Below are positions 18,405-26,971 of a DNA stretch of 64,000 nucleotides, in pieces. Position numbers and translations under genes: made by a program. Source of the DNA: Arthrobacter russicus (GTDB lineage: Bacteria; Actinomycetota; Actinomycetes; Actinomycetales; Micrococcaceae); contig NZ_JAVDQF010000001.1 of the NCBI RefSeq assembly GCF_031454135.1, positions 3,658,001-3,722,000 on the forward strand, given 5' to 3'. How positions within the stretch are numbered: the first letter of the stretch is position 1; every line of letters starts with the position of its first letter. A model generated the notes under the pieces. The model was not told the DNA's origin, did no database searches, and was given only the letters and a program-made list of their open reading frames with translations.

Positions 18405-19220
18405 TCAACCGGCGACCGCGACGGCGGCGCGGGCGACTTCGACTTCTTCGCGCAGGCTGTCCCAGACCTGGCGGTAGATGTCCAGGAATTCCGGAGTCAG
18501 CCGGATCTCTTCGACATCCCTGGGCCGGGGCAGATCGACCGCGAAGTCGGCCTTGATCGAGGCCGGGCTCGCGGTCATCACCACGACGCGATCGGCCAGC
18601 ACGATGGATTCCTCCAAGTCGTGGGTCACGAAGATCACCGCGGAATCGGACTCGGCCTCGGACCACAGCCGCAGCAGTTCGGCTTGCATCAACTGCCGGG
18701 TCTGCACATCGAGGGCGCTGAACGGCTCGTCCATCAAGATGATTTCCGGGTTGTTGACCAGGGTTTGTGCCAAAGCCACGCGTTTGCGCATGCCGCCGGA
18801 GAGCTGGTGCGGATAATAGCCTTCGAACTTGGCCAGACCCACCCGTTGTACCCAATCCCTGGCGTTTTCCCGGGCTTCGGCCTTGCCGATGCCGCGATAG
18901 CGCGGCCCGGAGGCCACATTGTCGAGGACCGTGAGCCAGGGCAGGGTGGCGTCGGTCTGGAACATGTATCCGATGCCTTCCGGGATCCCTTCGACGACTT
19001 GGTCGCGGACCCGGGTTTCGCCTTCGGAAGCCGGTTGCAGGCCGGAGATCAAGGAGAGCGCGGTCGACTTCCCGCAGCCGGTGGGGCCGACCAGGGCGAC
19101 GAACTCGCCGGGCTCGACGCGCAGGTTCACCTCGCGGATCGCAGTGTGGATGCCACCGCCGGTTTTGGGGAAACGTTTGGTGGCGTTCCGCAGTTCGATC
19201 AATGGAGTGCTCATGGACAT
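18405..19220 (-). CDS. ABC transporter ATP-binding protein (SsuB/TauB type)
   Basis: A 271-residue ATPase subunit. Walker A is GPTGCGKSTALSL, the signature is LSGGMRKRVALAQTL, Walker B is IILMDEPFSALD, and the switch His is in IFVTHDLEES. The first gene of the importer operon. ATG 19220 follows an AAAGGAC site; a second ATG two codons later is possible. It diverges from the histidine kinase across a 289-bp region that probably holds the control sites for both. Confidence 0.93.
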   Translation of the reverse strand: MSMSTPLIELRNATKRFPKTGGGIHTAIREVNLRVEPGEFVALVGPTGCGKSTALSLISGLQPASEGETRVRDQVVEGIPEGIGYMFQTDATLPWLTVLDNVASGPRYRGIGKAEARENARDWVQRVGLAKFEGYYPHQLSGGMRKRVALAQTLVNNPEIILMDEPFSALDVQTRQLMQAELLRLWSEAESDSAVIFVTHDLEESIVLADRVVVMTASPASIKADFAVDLPRPRDVEEIRLTPEFLDIYRQVWDSLREEVEVARAAVAVAG

Positions 19221-19509
19221 CTTTGTCCTTTCGTTCAGTTTTCTTTCAGAAATGTGTGCTGAGTCACATGCAAAGCTGGGATGAGCCTAGGCCGCGGATG
19301 CGGTCCGGCAATGGTTGTGTGCGCAAATCCGGATTCTGCTCATTACGCGCTTTGATCCGCTTGTGCGCGAGCAGATCGTCAGGGTCCGGTATTGCGCATA
19401 CTATTGGCGCAGAAAACTTTCCGGGATCGACTGCGGTGCAAAGGGGCATGGAGTGGGTATTCTCGATGCCTTCGCCCGGCGGCGGCGCAGCTTGCCGAAA
19501 CCGGGTGGG
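19221..19509. promoter_or_regulatory. Divergent control region between ABC importer and two-component system
   Basis: No gene is seen in these 289 bp. It holds several TGCGC-type repeats, including the inverted pair TGCGC-N9-GCGCA at 19393-19411, and nearby TGTGCGC motifs around 19317 and 19361. These are candidate sites for the adjacent response regulator. The position between importer and sensor genes is the main evidence. Confidence 0.35.
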
Positions 19510-21150
19510 ATGAGCTTTTCCAGCCGATTGTTGATCCAACAGATTGCGATCATCTTGTTGATCATGCTGCTCTCCAGCGGCATCTACGGGTGGTTGACGT
19601 ACCAGCGGCTGGTCGCCGAAGTCGGCGCCAAGACTCTGGCCGTGGCGCAGAGCCTGGCCGAAGACGAGGACCTGAAGCGGATTCTGGATGCCGACCGGAC
19701 ACCGCCGGATCCGAGTACCCTGCCGGCCGGTCCGGTGCAGGCCCATGCCGAAGTAGTCCGGGCCCGGATCGATGCGCTTTTCGTGGTGGTCACCGATCGC
19801 AATGGGATCAGGCTGGCGCATCCGGATCCGTCCCGGTTGGGCGAGATGGTCAGCACCGACCCCAGCGCCGCGTTGAGCGGCGAGGAGGTCACGGTCCAGG
19901 AGGTCGGCACGCTCGGTCCGTCGGTGCGGTCCAAGGTCCCGGTGTATGCCGCGGACCGGGAGATCGTCGGTGAAGTCAGCGTCGGATATTCGACCACGGA
20001 CATCCTCGACGCGATGTGGCTTTCGGTGGGTCCGATCGTCGCGGTCGCCGGTTTCGCGGTGCTGCTCGGCGCCGGCGGCTCGGCGTTGTTGATGCGGCGG
20101 TTGCGCAAGGTGACATTGGGCCTGCAACCGGAGGAGATCGGCGAATTGGTGAAAGACCAGGAAGTGGTGCTCTACGGGGTCGACGAAGGAGTGATCGGGG
20201 TATCCGCGGACCGCAGGCTGACCATTTGCAATGACAAAGCCAAGCGGTTGCTGAACCTTCCGGAGGCGGCGGGCCAACCGTTGACCGAATTGGATTTCCC
20301 GCCGGCGATGCTGGCGCTACTGGAACAGGAATCCGGCCAGGAGAGCGCTCAGATGCTGGTCGGCGCCACCGTGCTGATCGTGTCGGTCCGCAAGGTGATC
20401 CATTCCGGGCAGGATCTGGGCTGGGTCGTGATGGTCCGCGACCGAACGGACGTCCAGGAACTGAGCCGGCAATTGGATGCGGTGGGGACGCTGAGCCAGG
20501 CCTTGCGCGCGCAACGGCACGAATTCGCGAACCGCCTGCATGCGGTGTCCGGCCTGTTGGACATCGGACAGCCGGCCGAAGCTTCCGCCTACTTGCGCCG
20601 GACCTTGGAAACCGGCCCGTTGAAGTATCCTTTGGAAAACGGGGGGTTGCTCACAGACACCTTCCTACTGGCCTTCTTGGGTGCCAAAAGCACCCAGTCC
20701 GCCGAGCGCGGCGTCAATTTGAGGCTGGGGCAGAACACCTTGCTGCACAGCCCGTTGGCGGACGCCCAGGACGTCACCACGGTCCTGGGAAATCTGGTGG
20801 ACAATGCGATCACGGCAGCGGTGCAGGGCACCTCGCCGGACCGCTGGGTGGAGGTCGAGTTGCTCAGCGACCGCAGCACCTTGCACCTGACGGTCTCCGA
20901 CTCCGGCGACGGGATTCCGGAACAGCTGCGCGGCAGCCTGTTCGAAGAGGGGATTTCCAGCGCTGGTGCCGGCTACTCCGCCGGCCGGGGCGAAGGCATC
21001 GGTCTGGGCTTGGCCAGGCAATTGGCACGGCTGGGCGGCGGTGAATTGCGGTTGCTTTCCGCCGGGACGCCCGGTGGTCCGGGCGCGGTTTTCGTTGCCC
21101 GGATGGAACGGGTTTTGGAAGAGACAATCATGGGGGGCCAGGTTGACTGA
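19510..21150 (+). CDS. CitA/DcuS-type sensor histidine kinase
   Basis: A 546-residue membrane sensor kinase. Parts: a membrane helix (residues 8-28), an extracytoplasmic PAS-like sensor (about 29-170, with the family features FVVVTDRNGIRLAHPDPSRLGE and VGEVSVGYST), a second helix (about 175-197), a cytosolic PAS domain (about 215-320), a Spo0B-like dimerisation helix with the phospho-acceptor His337 in QRHEFANRLHAVSGLL, and a GHKL ATPase domain with LVDNAITAA, SDSGDGIP and GIGLGLARQLA. Relatives sense citrate or C4-dicarboxylates. ATG 19510 puts the first helix near the N-terminus. It overlaps the response regulator by 8 bp. Confidence 0.9.
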   Translation: MSFSSRLLIQQIAIILLIMLLSSGIYGWLTYQRLVAEVGAKTLAVAQSLAEDEDLKRILDADRTPPDPSTLPAGPVQAHAEVVRARIDALFVVVTDRNGIRLAHPDPSRLGEMVSTDPSAALSGEEVTVQEVGTLGPSVRSKVPVYAADREIVGEVSVGYSTTDILDAMWLSVGPIVAVAGFAVLLGAGGSALLMRRLRKVTLGLQPEEIGELVKDQEVVLYGVDEGVIGVSADRRLTICNDKAKRLLNLPEAAGQPLTELDFPPAMLALLEQESGQESAQMLVGATVLIVSVRKVIHSGQDLGWVVMVRDRTDVQELSRQLDAVGTLSQALRAQRHEFANRLHAVSGLLDIGQPAEASAYLRRTLETGPLKYPLENGGLLTDTFLLAFLGAKSTQSAERGVNLRLGQNTLLHSPLADAQDVTTVLGNLVDNAITAAVQGTSPDRWVEVELLSDRSTLHLTVSDSGDGIPEQLRGSLFEEGISSAGAGYSAGRGEGIGLGLARQLARLGGGELRLLSAGTPGGPGAVFVARMERVLEETIMGGQVD

Positions 21151-21802
21151 GGATTTTCGGGTATTGATCGTCGACGACGATTTCCATGTGGCGCGGCTGC
21201 ACTATGCCTACGTCGAGGCGACGCCGGGGTTCATCGCGCTCGAACCGGTGGGCGGCGGCGAGGCAGCCCTGCGGGCGGTGGCCTCGTTGCGTCCGGACTT
21301 GGTGCTGATCGATGTGTATTTGCCGGATTGGAACGGCTTGGACGTGCTCCGGAATCTCGACGTGGACGCGATGGTGCTGAGCGCGGCGAGCGATTCCGAC
21401 TCGGTGCACAAGGCGATCCGGCGCGGCGCCCTGGGCTACCTGATCAAACCCTTCGGCGCTGAAGTGCTGACTGCCAAGCTGCGCGGATACGCGCGTTACC
21501 GGCGGTTGCTCAGCGCCGTCGGCAGCATCGACCAGGAAGGTCTGGAGCGGGCGCTGCGGCAACTGCATCCGGTGGACAGCGCGGCCAAACCGCGTTCGGT
21601 GACCGAGCAGGCAGTCGTCGGCTCGCTGGAGCGGGCCGGTGCGCTCAAGCGCACCGCAGCGGAGGTGGCGTCCGACGTCGGCATCTCCCGGGCCACGGCG
21701 CAACGTTACCTCTCCGCCCTGGTCGAGGACGGCGCGGTCGAAGTCTCGTTGCGCTACGGAACCGCGGGGCGGCCGGAACACCAATACTCCGCCCGGCCTT
21801 AA
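21143..21802 (+). CDS. CitB/DcuR-type response regulator
   Basis: A 219-residue regulator. The receiver domain has the acidic pocket at residues 10-12 (VDDD), the phospho-acceptor Asp57 in LVLIDVYLPDWNG, and the conserved Lys in YLIKPF. The C-terminal part (about 155-219) is a helix-turn-helix in TAAEVASDVGISRATAQRYLSALVEDG, as in CitB/DpiA/DcuR regulators. The start is TTG at 21143, inside the kinase stop region, with GGGGGG upstream; no in-frame ATG fits. Likely activates the divergent ABC importer or itself. Confidence 0.9.
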   Translation: MTEDFRVLIVDDDFHVARLHYAYVEATPGFIALEPVGGGEAALRAVASLRPDLVLIDVYLPDWNGLDVLRNLDVDAMVLSAASDSDSVHKAIRRGALGYLIKPFGAEVLTAKLRGYARYRRLLSAVGSIDQEGLERALRQLHPVDSAAKPRSVTEQAVVGSLERAGALKRTAAEVASDVGISRATAQRYLSALVEDGAVEVSLRYGTAGRPEHQYSARP

Positions 21803-21809
21803 AACGGAC

Positions 21810-21864
21810 GAGCGTTGACTTATGGCTGGTATCAGAAGCCCAAACCAGCCATAAGTCAACGCTC
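21810..21864. repeat. 55-bp perfect palindromic element (21-13-21)
   Basis: Two perfectly complementary 21-base arms, 21810-21830 and 21844-21864, flank a 13-base loop. The arm starts GAGCGTTGACTT and ends CTGGT. It lies between the convergent response regulator and fadB genes and probably terminates both transcripts. The arm is a close variant of the element at 54421, 32 kb away, so it is a dispersed repeat rather than a chance terminator. Confidence 0.85.
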
Positions 21865-21875
21865 ATCGCGGGGGA

Positions 21876-24038
21876 CTAGGCCCGGGAAGCGACTCCCGGA
21901 GCGTGGAACCGCTTGCCGTTGACCCGTTCCGAAGCCCCGACCCGGTCCAGGTACGGCGTGATGCCGCCCAAGTACATCGGCCAACCGGCGCCGAGGATCA
22001 TGCACAGGTCGATGTCCTCGGCCGCTGCGACGACGCCCTCATCGAGCATCAAGCCGATTTCCTCGGCCAAGGCGTCCTGGGTGCGGGTGAGCAGTTCTTC
22101 GCCGCTGATCGGAGTGTCGCCGAATTCGAGCAGGTCCAGGGTCTCCTGCGGGACGAACGGCTTGCCGTCCTCGCCGATTTCCCAGATGCCTTTCTTGCCG
22201 GCATCGATCAGCCGCTGTTGGTTCTGCGAGACCCAGAATCGGTCGCCGAAGGCAGCGTGCAGCGATTCCGAAACATGCAGCGCCACGGGCACGCCGACCA
22301 TCGAGAGCAAGCTGAACGGAGTCATCGGCAAGCCCATCGGACGCAATGCGGTGTCCGCGGTTTTCGCGTCGGTGCCCTGGTCGAAAGCCTTGGCGATCTC
22401 GCCCATCAGGCGCAACAGGATCCGGTTGACCACGAAGGCTGCGGCATCCTTGACCAGCACGGCATTCTTTTTCAACGCTTTGGCGGTCTGGAATGCCGTG
22501 GCGAGCACTGCGTCGGAAGTTTCCGGCGCCCGCACGATCTCCAGCAACGGCATGACTGCCACCGGATTGAAGAAATGGAAGCCGACCACGCGTTCCGGAT
22601 GCTTGAGCCCTTCGGCCATCGCGGTCACCGAAAGCGAAGAGGTGTTCGTCGCCAGGATGCAGTCTTCCGAGATGATCTCTTCGAGTTCCGCGAAGACGTC
22701 CTTTTTGACCTGCAGCTCTTCGAAGACCGCCTCGATCACGAAGTCGGCGTCGGCGAAGGCCTGCTTCGACACCGAACCGGTGACCAGGGCCTTGGTCCGA
22801 TTGGCCGCATCCGGCGAAATCCGCTTCTTGGCCAGCAGCTTGTCCACTTCGCCGTGCACGTAGGCCACGCCTTTGTCCACGCGGGCCTGATCGATGTCGG
22901 TCATCACCACCGGCACCTTGAGCTGCCGCGCGAACAGCAGCGAGAACTGTCCCGCCATCAGCCCGGCGCCCACCACGCCGACCTTGGTCACCGGCTTGGC
23001 CAGCGATTTGTCCGGTGCCCCGGCGGGCCGCTTGGCCCGTTTCTGCACCAGGTCGAGGAAGGCATACACCGTGGCCCGGAATTCGTCGGTCTGCATCAGA
23101 TCGGCCAACGCGTCGTCCTCCGCGGCGAAGGACTCCTCCTTGCTCCAGGTCTTGCCCTTTTCGAACAATTCGATGAGCCGCAATGGCGCCGGAGCGGCGT
23201 TCGAGGTCTTGGCCTTGACGATCGCCTTGGCCTTGGCGACCGCGGCATCCCAGGCTGCCGACTGGGTTTCGGTCAACGGATCCGAAACCGCGTTCGGCCG
23301 CTGCACGGTGATTTCGCCGGAGATGACCTTGGCCGCCCAGGCGATGGACTGCTCGAGGAAATCAGCGGGTTCGAACAAGGCATCGGCGATGCCCAGGCGG
23401 AAGGCCTGCGGCCCGGAGGTCGTGCGGTTGTTGTTCAAGGCGTTTTCCACCATCACGGTAACCGCGTTCTCCGGACCGATCAGCCGCGGCAGCAAGTAAA
23501 CGCCGCCCCATCCTGGAACGAGACCGAGGAAGGCCTCGGGCAAAGCGAGTGCTCCGGCGCCCGTGGACACCGTGCGGTAATTGGCGTTGAGCGCGATTTC
23601 CAGTCCGCCGCCGAGCGCCAGTCCATTGATGAAGACGAAACTAGGCACCTCCAGCTCGTTCAGGGTCCGGTAAACCTCATGGCCCAGCTGCGCCATCCAT
23701 TTGCCCTGTTCGCGTTCGCCGAGCGAGCCGACCGCGGAAAGATCCGCACCGGCCACCAGGAAATAAGGCTTCCCGGTCACGCCGACGCCGACGATCTCGC
23801 CCCGGGCGGCCCGTTCGCGCTGTGCTTCGAGCAGGGTGCCCAATTCCACCAAGGTGTTCGGACCCAGCGTGGTAGGGCGCTGGTGGTCCAGACCGTTGTC
23901 CAAGGTGATCAGGGCGAAGGTGCTGCCATCGGGCAGTGCCACGTCGCGGAGATAAGAGTGCGTCACGACCTCGTTCGGGAACAATTCCGCGAGCTTGTTG
24001 AATTGCTCGCCAATGGTTTGCTCGGGGGTGCGGTTCAT
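21876..24038 (-). CDS. fadB: 3-hydroxyacyl-CoA dehydrogenase / enoyl-CoA hydratase
   Basis: A 720-residue bifunctional beta-oxidation enzyme. The N-terminal crotonase domain (about 1-290) has the oxyanion loop VAGADLSAVG and FINGLALGGGLEIALNANYR, with catalytic Glu in ALPEAFLGLVPGWGG. The C-terminal dehydrogenase has the NAD loop VGVVGAGLMAGQFS, ATNTSSLSV, and FHFFNPVAVMPLLEIV with catalytic His. It hydrates enoyl-CoA and oxidises the product. ATG 24038 overlaps the thiolase stop (ATGA) and has AGGAG upstream. With fadA it forms a two-gene operon. Confidence 0.93.
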   Translation of the reverse strand: MNRTPEQTIGEQFNKLAELFPNEVVTHSYLRDVALPDGSTFALITLDNGLDHQRPTTLGPNTLVELGTLLEAQRERAARGEIVGVGVTGKPYFLVAGADLSAVGSLGEREQGKWMAQLGHEVYRTLNELEVPSFVFINGLALGGGLEIALNANYRTVSTGAGALALPEAFLGLVPGWGGVYLLPRLIGPENAVTVMVENALNNNRTTSGPQAFRLGIADALFEPADFLEQSIAWAAKVISGEITVQRPNAVSDPLTETQSAAWDAAVAKAKAIVKAKTSNAAPAPLRLIELFEKGKTWSKEESFAAEDDALADLMQTDEFRATVYAFLDLVQKRAKRPAGAPDKSLAKPVTKVGVVGAGLMAGQFSLLFARQLKVPVVMTDIDQARVDKGVAYVHGEVDKLLAKKRISPDAANRTKALVTGSVSKQAFADADFVIEAVFEELQVKKDVFAELEEIISEDCILATNTSSLSVTAMAEGLKHPERVVGFHFFNPVAVMPLLEIVRAPETSDAVLATAFQTAKALKKNAVLVKDAAAFVVNRILLRLMGEIAKAFDQGTDAKTADTALRPMGLPMTPFSLLSMVGVPVALHVSESLHAAFGDRFWVSQNQQRLIDAGKKGIWEIGEDGKPFVPQETLDLLEFGDTPISGEELLTRTQDALAEEIGLMLDEGVVAAAEDIDLCMILGAGWPMYLGGITPYLDRVGASERVNGKRFHAPGVASRA

Positions 24039-25306
24039 GCTGCGGCTCCTTCGTCCTGCTGACCGGCGAAATGCGGCCCGACAAAATGGGGATTGGCCCA
24101 GATCACGGTCGCGCCCATGCCCAGGCCGATGCACATCGTGGTGATGCCGTACTGGACCGAATGGTCTTCTTCGAACTGCCGGGCCAACTGGTTCATCAAG
24201 CGGACGCCGGACGAGGCCAGCGGGTGGCCTACCGCAATCGCTCCGCCATAACGGTTGACCCGGGGGTCGTCGTCGGCGATGCCGAAGTAGTCCAAGAACG
24301 ACAGGACTTGGACGGCAAACGCCTCATTGATCTCGAACAGGCCGATGTCTTCGATACTGAGTCCGGCATTTTTGAGCGCCTTTTCAGTGGCCGGAACCGG
24401 TCCGATGCCCATGACTTCGGGTTCGACGCCGGCAAATCCGTAGCTGACAAGTTTCATCTTGACCGGAAGTCCGAGCTCCTCGGCTGCCTCGGCCGAGGCC
24501 AGGATCGCGGCCGTGGCGCCGTCGTTCAATCCGGCGGCGTTGCCCGCAGTGACCCGGCCGTGCGGGCGGAACGGGGTGCGCAGCCCGGCGAGGTCTTCCA
24601 TCGTGGTTCCGGGCCGCGGCGGTTCGTCTGCGGTGTTGAGCTGCCAGCTGTGTCCGGGGTTCGCTTCAGTAGCGCCGGCCTCGGCTTTGAACGCCGCGAC
24701 CGGCACCAGATCCGGCTGGATCTGGCCTTTTTCGTAGGCTGCGGCGAGCTTGTTCTGCGAATTGACCGCATAGCGGTCGGTGCGCTCCTTGGTGATCGCC
24801 GGGAACCGGTCGTGCAGGTTTTCCGCGGTATTGCCCATGTTCAGCGCAGCCGGATCGACCAGGCGTTCGGACATGAAGCGCGGGTTCGGGTCGGCGCCGG
24901 AGCCCATCGGATGGTGCCCCATGTGCTCGACGCCGCCGGCGATCACCACATCGTAGGCGCCGAAGCCGATGCCTGAGGCCGTGGTGGTCACGGCCGTCAT
25001 CGCGCCGGCGCACATCCGGTCGATCGCGAAGCCGGGAACCGACTTCGGCAGGCCGGCCAGCAGAGCGGCGGTGCGGCCGATGGTGAGGCCTTGGTCCCCA
25101 GTTTGCGTCGTCGCCGCGATCGCCACGTCATCGATGCGTTCCGGCGGCAACGAAGGGTTGCGGCGCATGAGGTCGCGGATGCATTTGACCACCAGATCGT
25201 CGGCCCGGACGTTGGCATAAATGCCCTTTTCGCCGGCCTTTCCGAAGGGGGTCCGCACGCCGTCGACGAAGACTACTTCACGGACTTGCCGTGGCTTTGG
25301 GCTCAC
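24035..25306 (-). CDS. fadA: Acetyl-CoA acyltransferase (3-ketoacyl-CoA thiolase)
   Basis: A 423-residue degradative thiolase, the last step of beta-oxidation. The nucleophilic Cys is in IDRMCAGAMTAV; the His is in GGAIAVGHPLASSG; the second Cys is in TMCIGLGMGA; EINEAFAV is also present. GTG 25306 is chosen because AGGAG precedes it and the protein then starts just before REVVFVDGVRTPFGK; an ATG further upstream adds a non-conserved extension. First gene of the fadAB operon; its promoter overlaps a perfect palindrome. Confidence 0.93.
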   Translation of the reverse strand: MSPKPRQVREVVFVDGVRTPFGKAGEKGIYANVRADDLVVKCIRDLMRRNPSLPPERIDDVAIAATTQTGDQGLTIGRTAALLAGLPKSVPGFAIDRMCAGAMTAVTTTASGIGFGAYDVVIAGGVEHMGHHPMGSGADPNPRFMSERLVDPAALNMGNTAENLHDRFPAITKERTDRYAVNSQNKLAAAYEKGQIQPDLVPVAAFKAEAGATEANPGHSWQLNTADEPPRPGTTMEDLAGLRTPFRPHGRVTAGNAAGLNDGATAAILASAEAAEELGLPVKMKLVSYGFAGVEPEVMGIGPVPATEKALKNAGLSIEDIGLFEINEAFAVQVLSFLDYFGIADDDPRVNRYGGAIAVGHPLASSGVRLMNQLARQFEEDHSVQYGITTMCIGLGMGATVIWANPHFVGPHFAGQQDEGAAA

Positions 25307-25371
25307 CTGTTGCTCCTCTTGTCGAAAACTCGCAGGAGTTCGGCGGGGCTCCATTGGCACACCGCTCCACT

Positions 25372-25406
25372 AAGGCTATGTTACTCATTGGTAACATAGC
25401 CTTCAA
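25372..25406 (-). promoter_or_regulatory. fadA promoter covered by a 13-6-13 palindromic operator
   Basis: A perfect inverted repeat has arms AAGGCTATGTTAC (25372-25384) and GTAACATAGCCTT (25391-25403) around six bases. On the minus strand it coincides with a -35 TTGAAG (25401-25406) and a -10 TAACAT (25378-25383), 17 bp apart, about 72 bp before the fadA start. The size and symmetry suit a TetR-type repressor, such as those sensing acyl-CoA. A terminator for the RNase D gene is the alternative, but no U-run follows and the stem is AT-rich. Confidence 0.6.
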
Positions 25407-25414
25407 GCGAAACG

Positions 25415-26971
25415 TCAGTCGGTTGCCTCGGGATCTGCCGCAGTGTTCGCTTTGGCCGGCAGCTGATCCGGATGCCGGAATGCTTCCGCGAGCAGGGGTG
25501 CCGTCTGCCCGATTTGCCAGGGCCGGGCACCCAGGTCTGCCAGGGCTTCGCCGATCCCGGATTCGGTGAGTTCGGCCGGCGGGCGCCAGGAGATCCGACG
25601 CACGAAGTCCGGGGTGAGCAGGTTTTCCACCGGCAGGTTCAGGGTTTCGGCCAGCGCGAGCAGCCGAGGCCGTACCGTGGCGAACCGGGCTGCGGCCGCC
25701 GGGTCTTTGTCCGCCCAGGCGCGCGGTGGTGGCGGCGAACTGCTGGGCAGGTGCAGCGGTGGCAGCTCCTTGAGCGCTTTGGCCTCGTTGATCGCCCGCA
25801 TCCAGCGCGGTGCTTCGCGTTGCGCGGCACGGCCGTGGAAACCCGAGGTCGCCAAAAGTTGCGGCACGGTGTCCGGCATTGCCCGGGCCACTGCCACCAG
25901 GGCTGAATCCGGCAGCAAGCGGCCCGGGGCGACGTCCCGGTTCTGCGCCAAGGAATCACGCTCCAGCCAGAGTTGCCGGACTACGGCCAGCTGCCGGCGG
26001 TCCCGGAGTTGGTGCACTCCGGAGGTGCGGCGCCAGGGGTCGGTCCGCGGCGCGGGCGGGCCGGCGTCGAGGATCGCCTGGAATTCCTGCTCCGCCCACT
26101 CGAGCTTTCCATCGGCTTCGAGCAGTTCCACGAGTTCGTCGCGCAACTCCGCGAGGACTTCCACATCCAAGGCCGCGTAGCGCAGCCAGGGTTCGGGAAG
26201 CGGCCGGGTCGACCAATCGGCGGCCGAGTGCTCTTTGGCCAGGCCGAAGCCGAGCAGCTGCTCGACGACGGCGGCCAGGCCGACCTTGGGCAGACCGGCG
26301 ATCCGGGCGGCCAATTCGGTATCGAAGAGCGAGCTGGGCCACATGCCCAGCTCGGAGAGGCAGGGCAGGTCCTGGCTGGCCGCGTGCAGGATCCATTCCA
26401 CGCCGGCGAGCGCCTCGTTGATGCTCGTGAGGTCGTCGAACGGCTCCGGGTCGATCAACCAGGTCCCAGCTCCTTCCCGACGGATCTGCACCAGGAATGC
26501 ACGTTGGCCGTAGCGGAAACCGGAGGCGCGTTCGGCGTCCACTCCGGCGGGACCGGTGCCGGCGGCCAGCGCCCGGGCAGCCCGCTCGAGTCCTTCCGGG
26601 GTGTTGATCACCAAGGGCACGCCGTCTCGGGGGGTATCGAGTTCGATCACCTCGGGCAAGGCGGACAGGTCGAGCTCCGCGGATGGTTCTCCGGATCGAA
26701 CCGCGGCCGACGACGTCGGAGCAGCCGGTTCGGCTGTGGATTTTCCGGCTTCCGGCGCCGGAACCTTCCGGGCCGGTGGTTTTTTGCCCGTCGCTTTTGC
26801 GGCTTTCGTCTTCGTCGCCGTCGCTTTCGTCGTCGTCTGCGTGGCCGATGGCTCATCGGCAGGCGGTACGGTGTGGTTCGAGGCCGGGGCATCGGCGCGA
26901 CGGCTCTGCCGTGCGGAACGGTCGCGGGTTCGTTTTTCGATGGGATCTGCCGGATCGGCTTGGAATGTCAT
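25415..26971 (-). CDS. rnd: Ribonuclease D-like 3'-5' exonuclease (HRDC domain)
   Basis: A 518-residue protein. Residues 1-110 are a low-complexity Lys/Ala/Thr/Pro-rich tail (KATATKTKAAKATGKK). Residues of about 110-310 are a DEDDy exonuclease: GVDAERASG (Exo I), LHAASQDLPCL (Exo II) and YAALDVEVLAEL (Exo III). An HRDC domain follows (about 320-400: RDRRQLAVVRQLWLERDSLAQ), then a second helical HRDC-like part. RNase D trims the 3' ends of structured RNAs. It overlaps the upstream DUF3000 gene by four bases. The basic tail may help RNA binding. Confidence 0.88.
   Translation of the reverse strand: MTFQADPADPIEKRTRDRSARQSRRADAPASNHTVPPADEPSATQTTTKATATKTKAAKATGKKPPARKVPAPEAGKSTAEPAAPTSSAAVRSGEPSAELDLSALPEVIELDTPRDGVPLVINTPEGLERAARALAAGTGPAGVDAERASGFRYGQRAFLVQIRREGAGTWLIDPEPFDDLTSINEALAGVEWILHAASQDLPCLSELGMWPSSLFDTELAARIAGLPKVGLAAVVEQLLGFGLAKEHSAADWSTRPLPEPWLRYAALDVEVLAELRDELVELLEADGKLEWAEQEFQAILDAGPPAPRTDPWRRTSGVHQLRDRRQLAVVRQLWLERDSLAQNRDVAPGRLLPDSALVAVARAMPDTVPQLLATSGFHGRAAQREAPRWMRAINEAKALKELPPLHLPSSSPPPPRAWADKDPAAAARFATVRPRLLALAETLNLPVENLLTPDFVRRISWRPPAELTESGIGEALADLGARPWQIGQTAPLLAEAFRHPDQLPAKANTAADPEATD

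Noticed and set aside
21903-24062. 719-codon plus-strand frame over fadB
   Set aside because: Antisense shadow of a well-supported bifunctional beta-oxidation gene, His/Gln/Arg-rich.
25372-25403. Intrinsic terminator for the RNase D gene
   Set aside because: The stem is AT-rich and has no following U-run, while it coincides with a good fadA promoter; an operator is the better reading, though both are possible.
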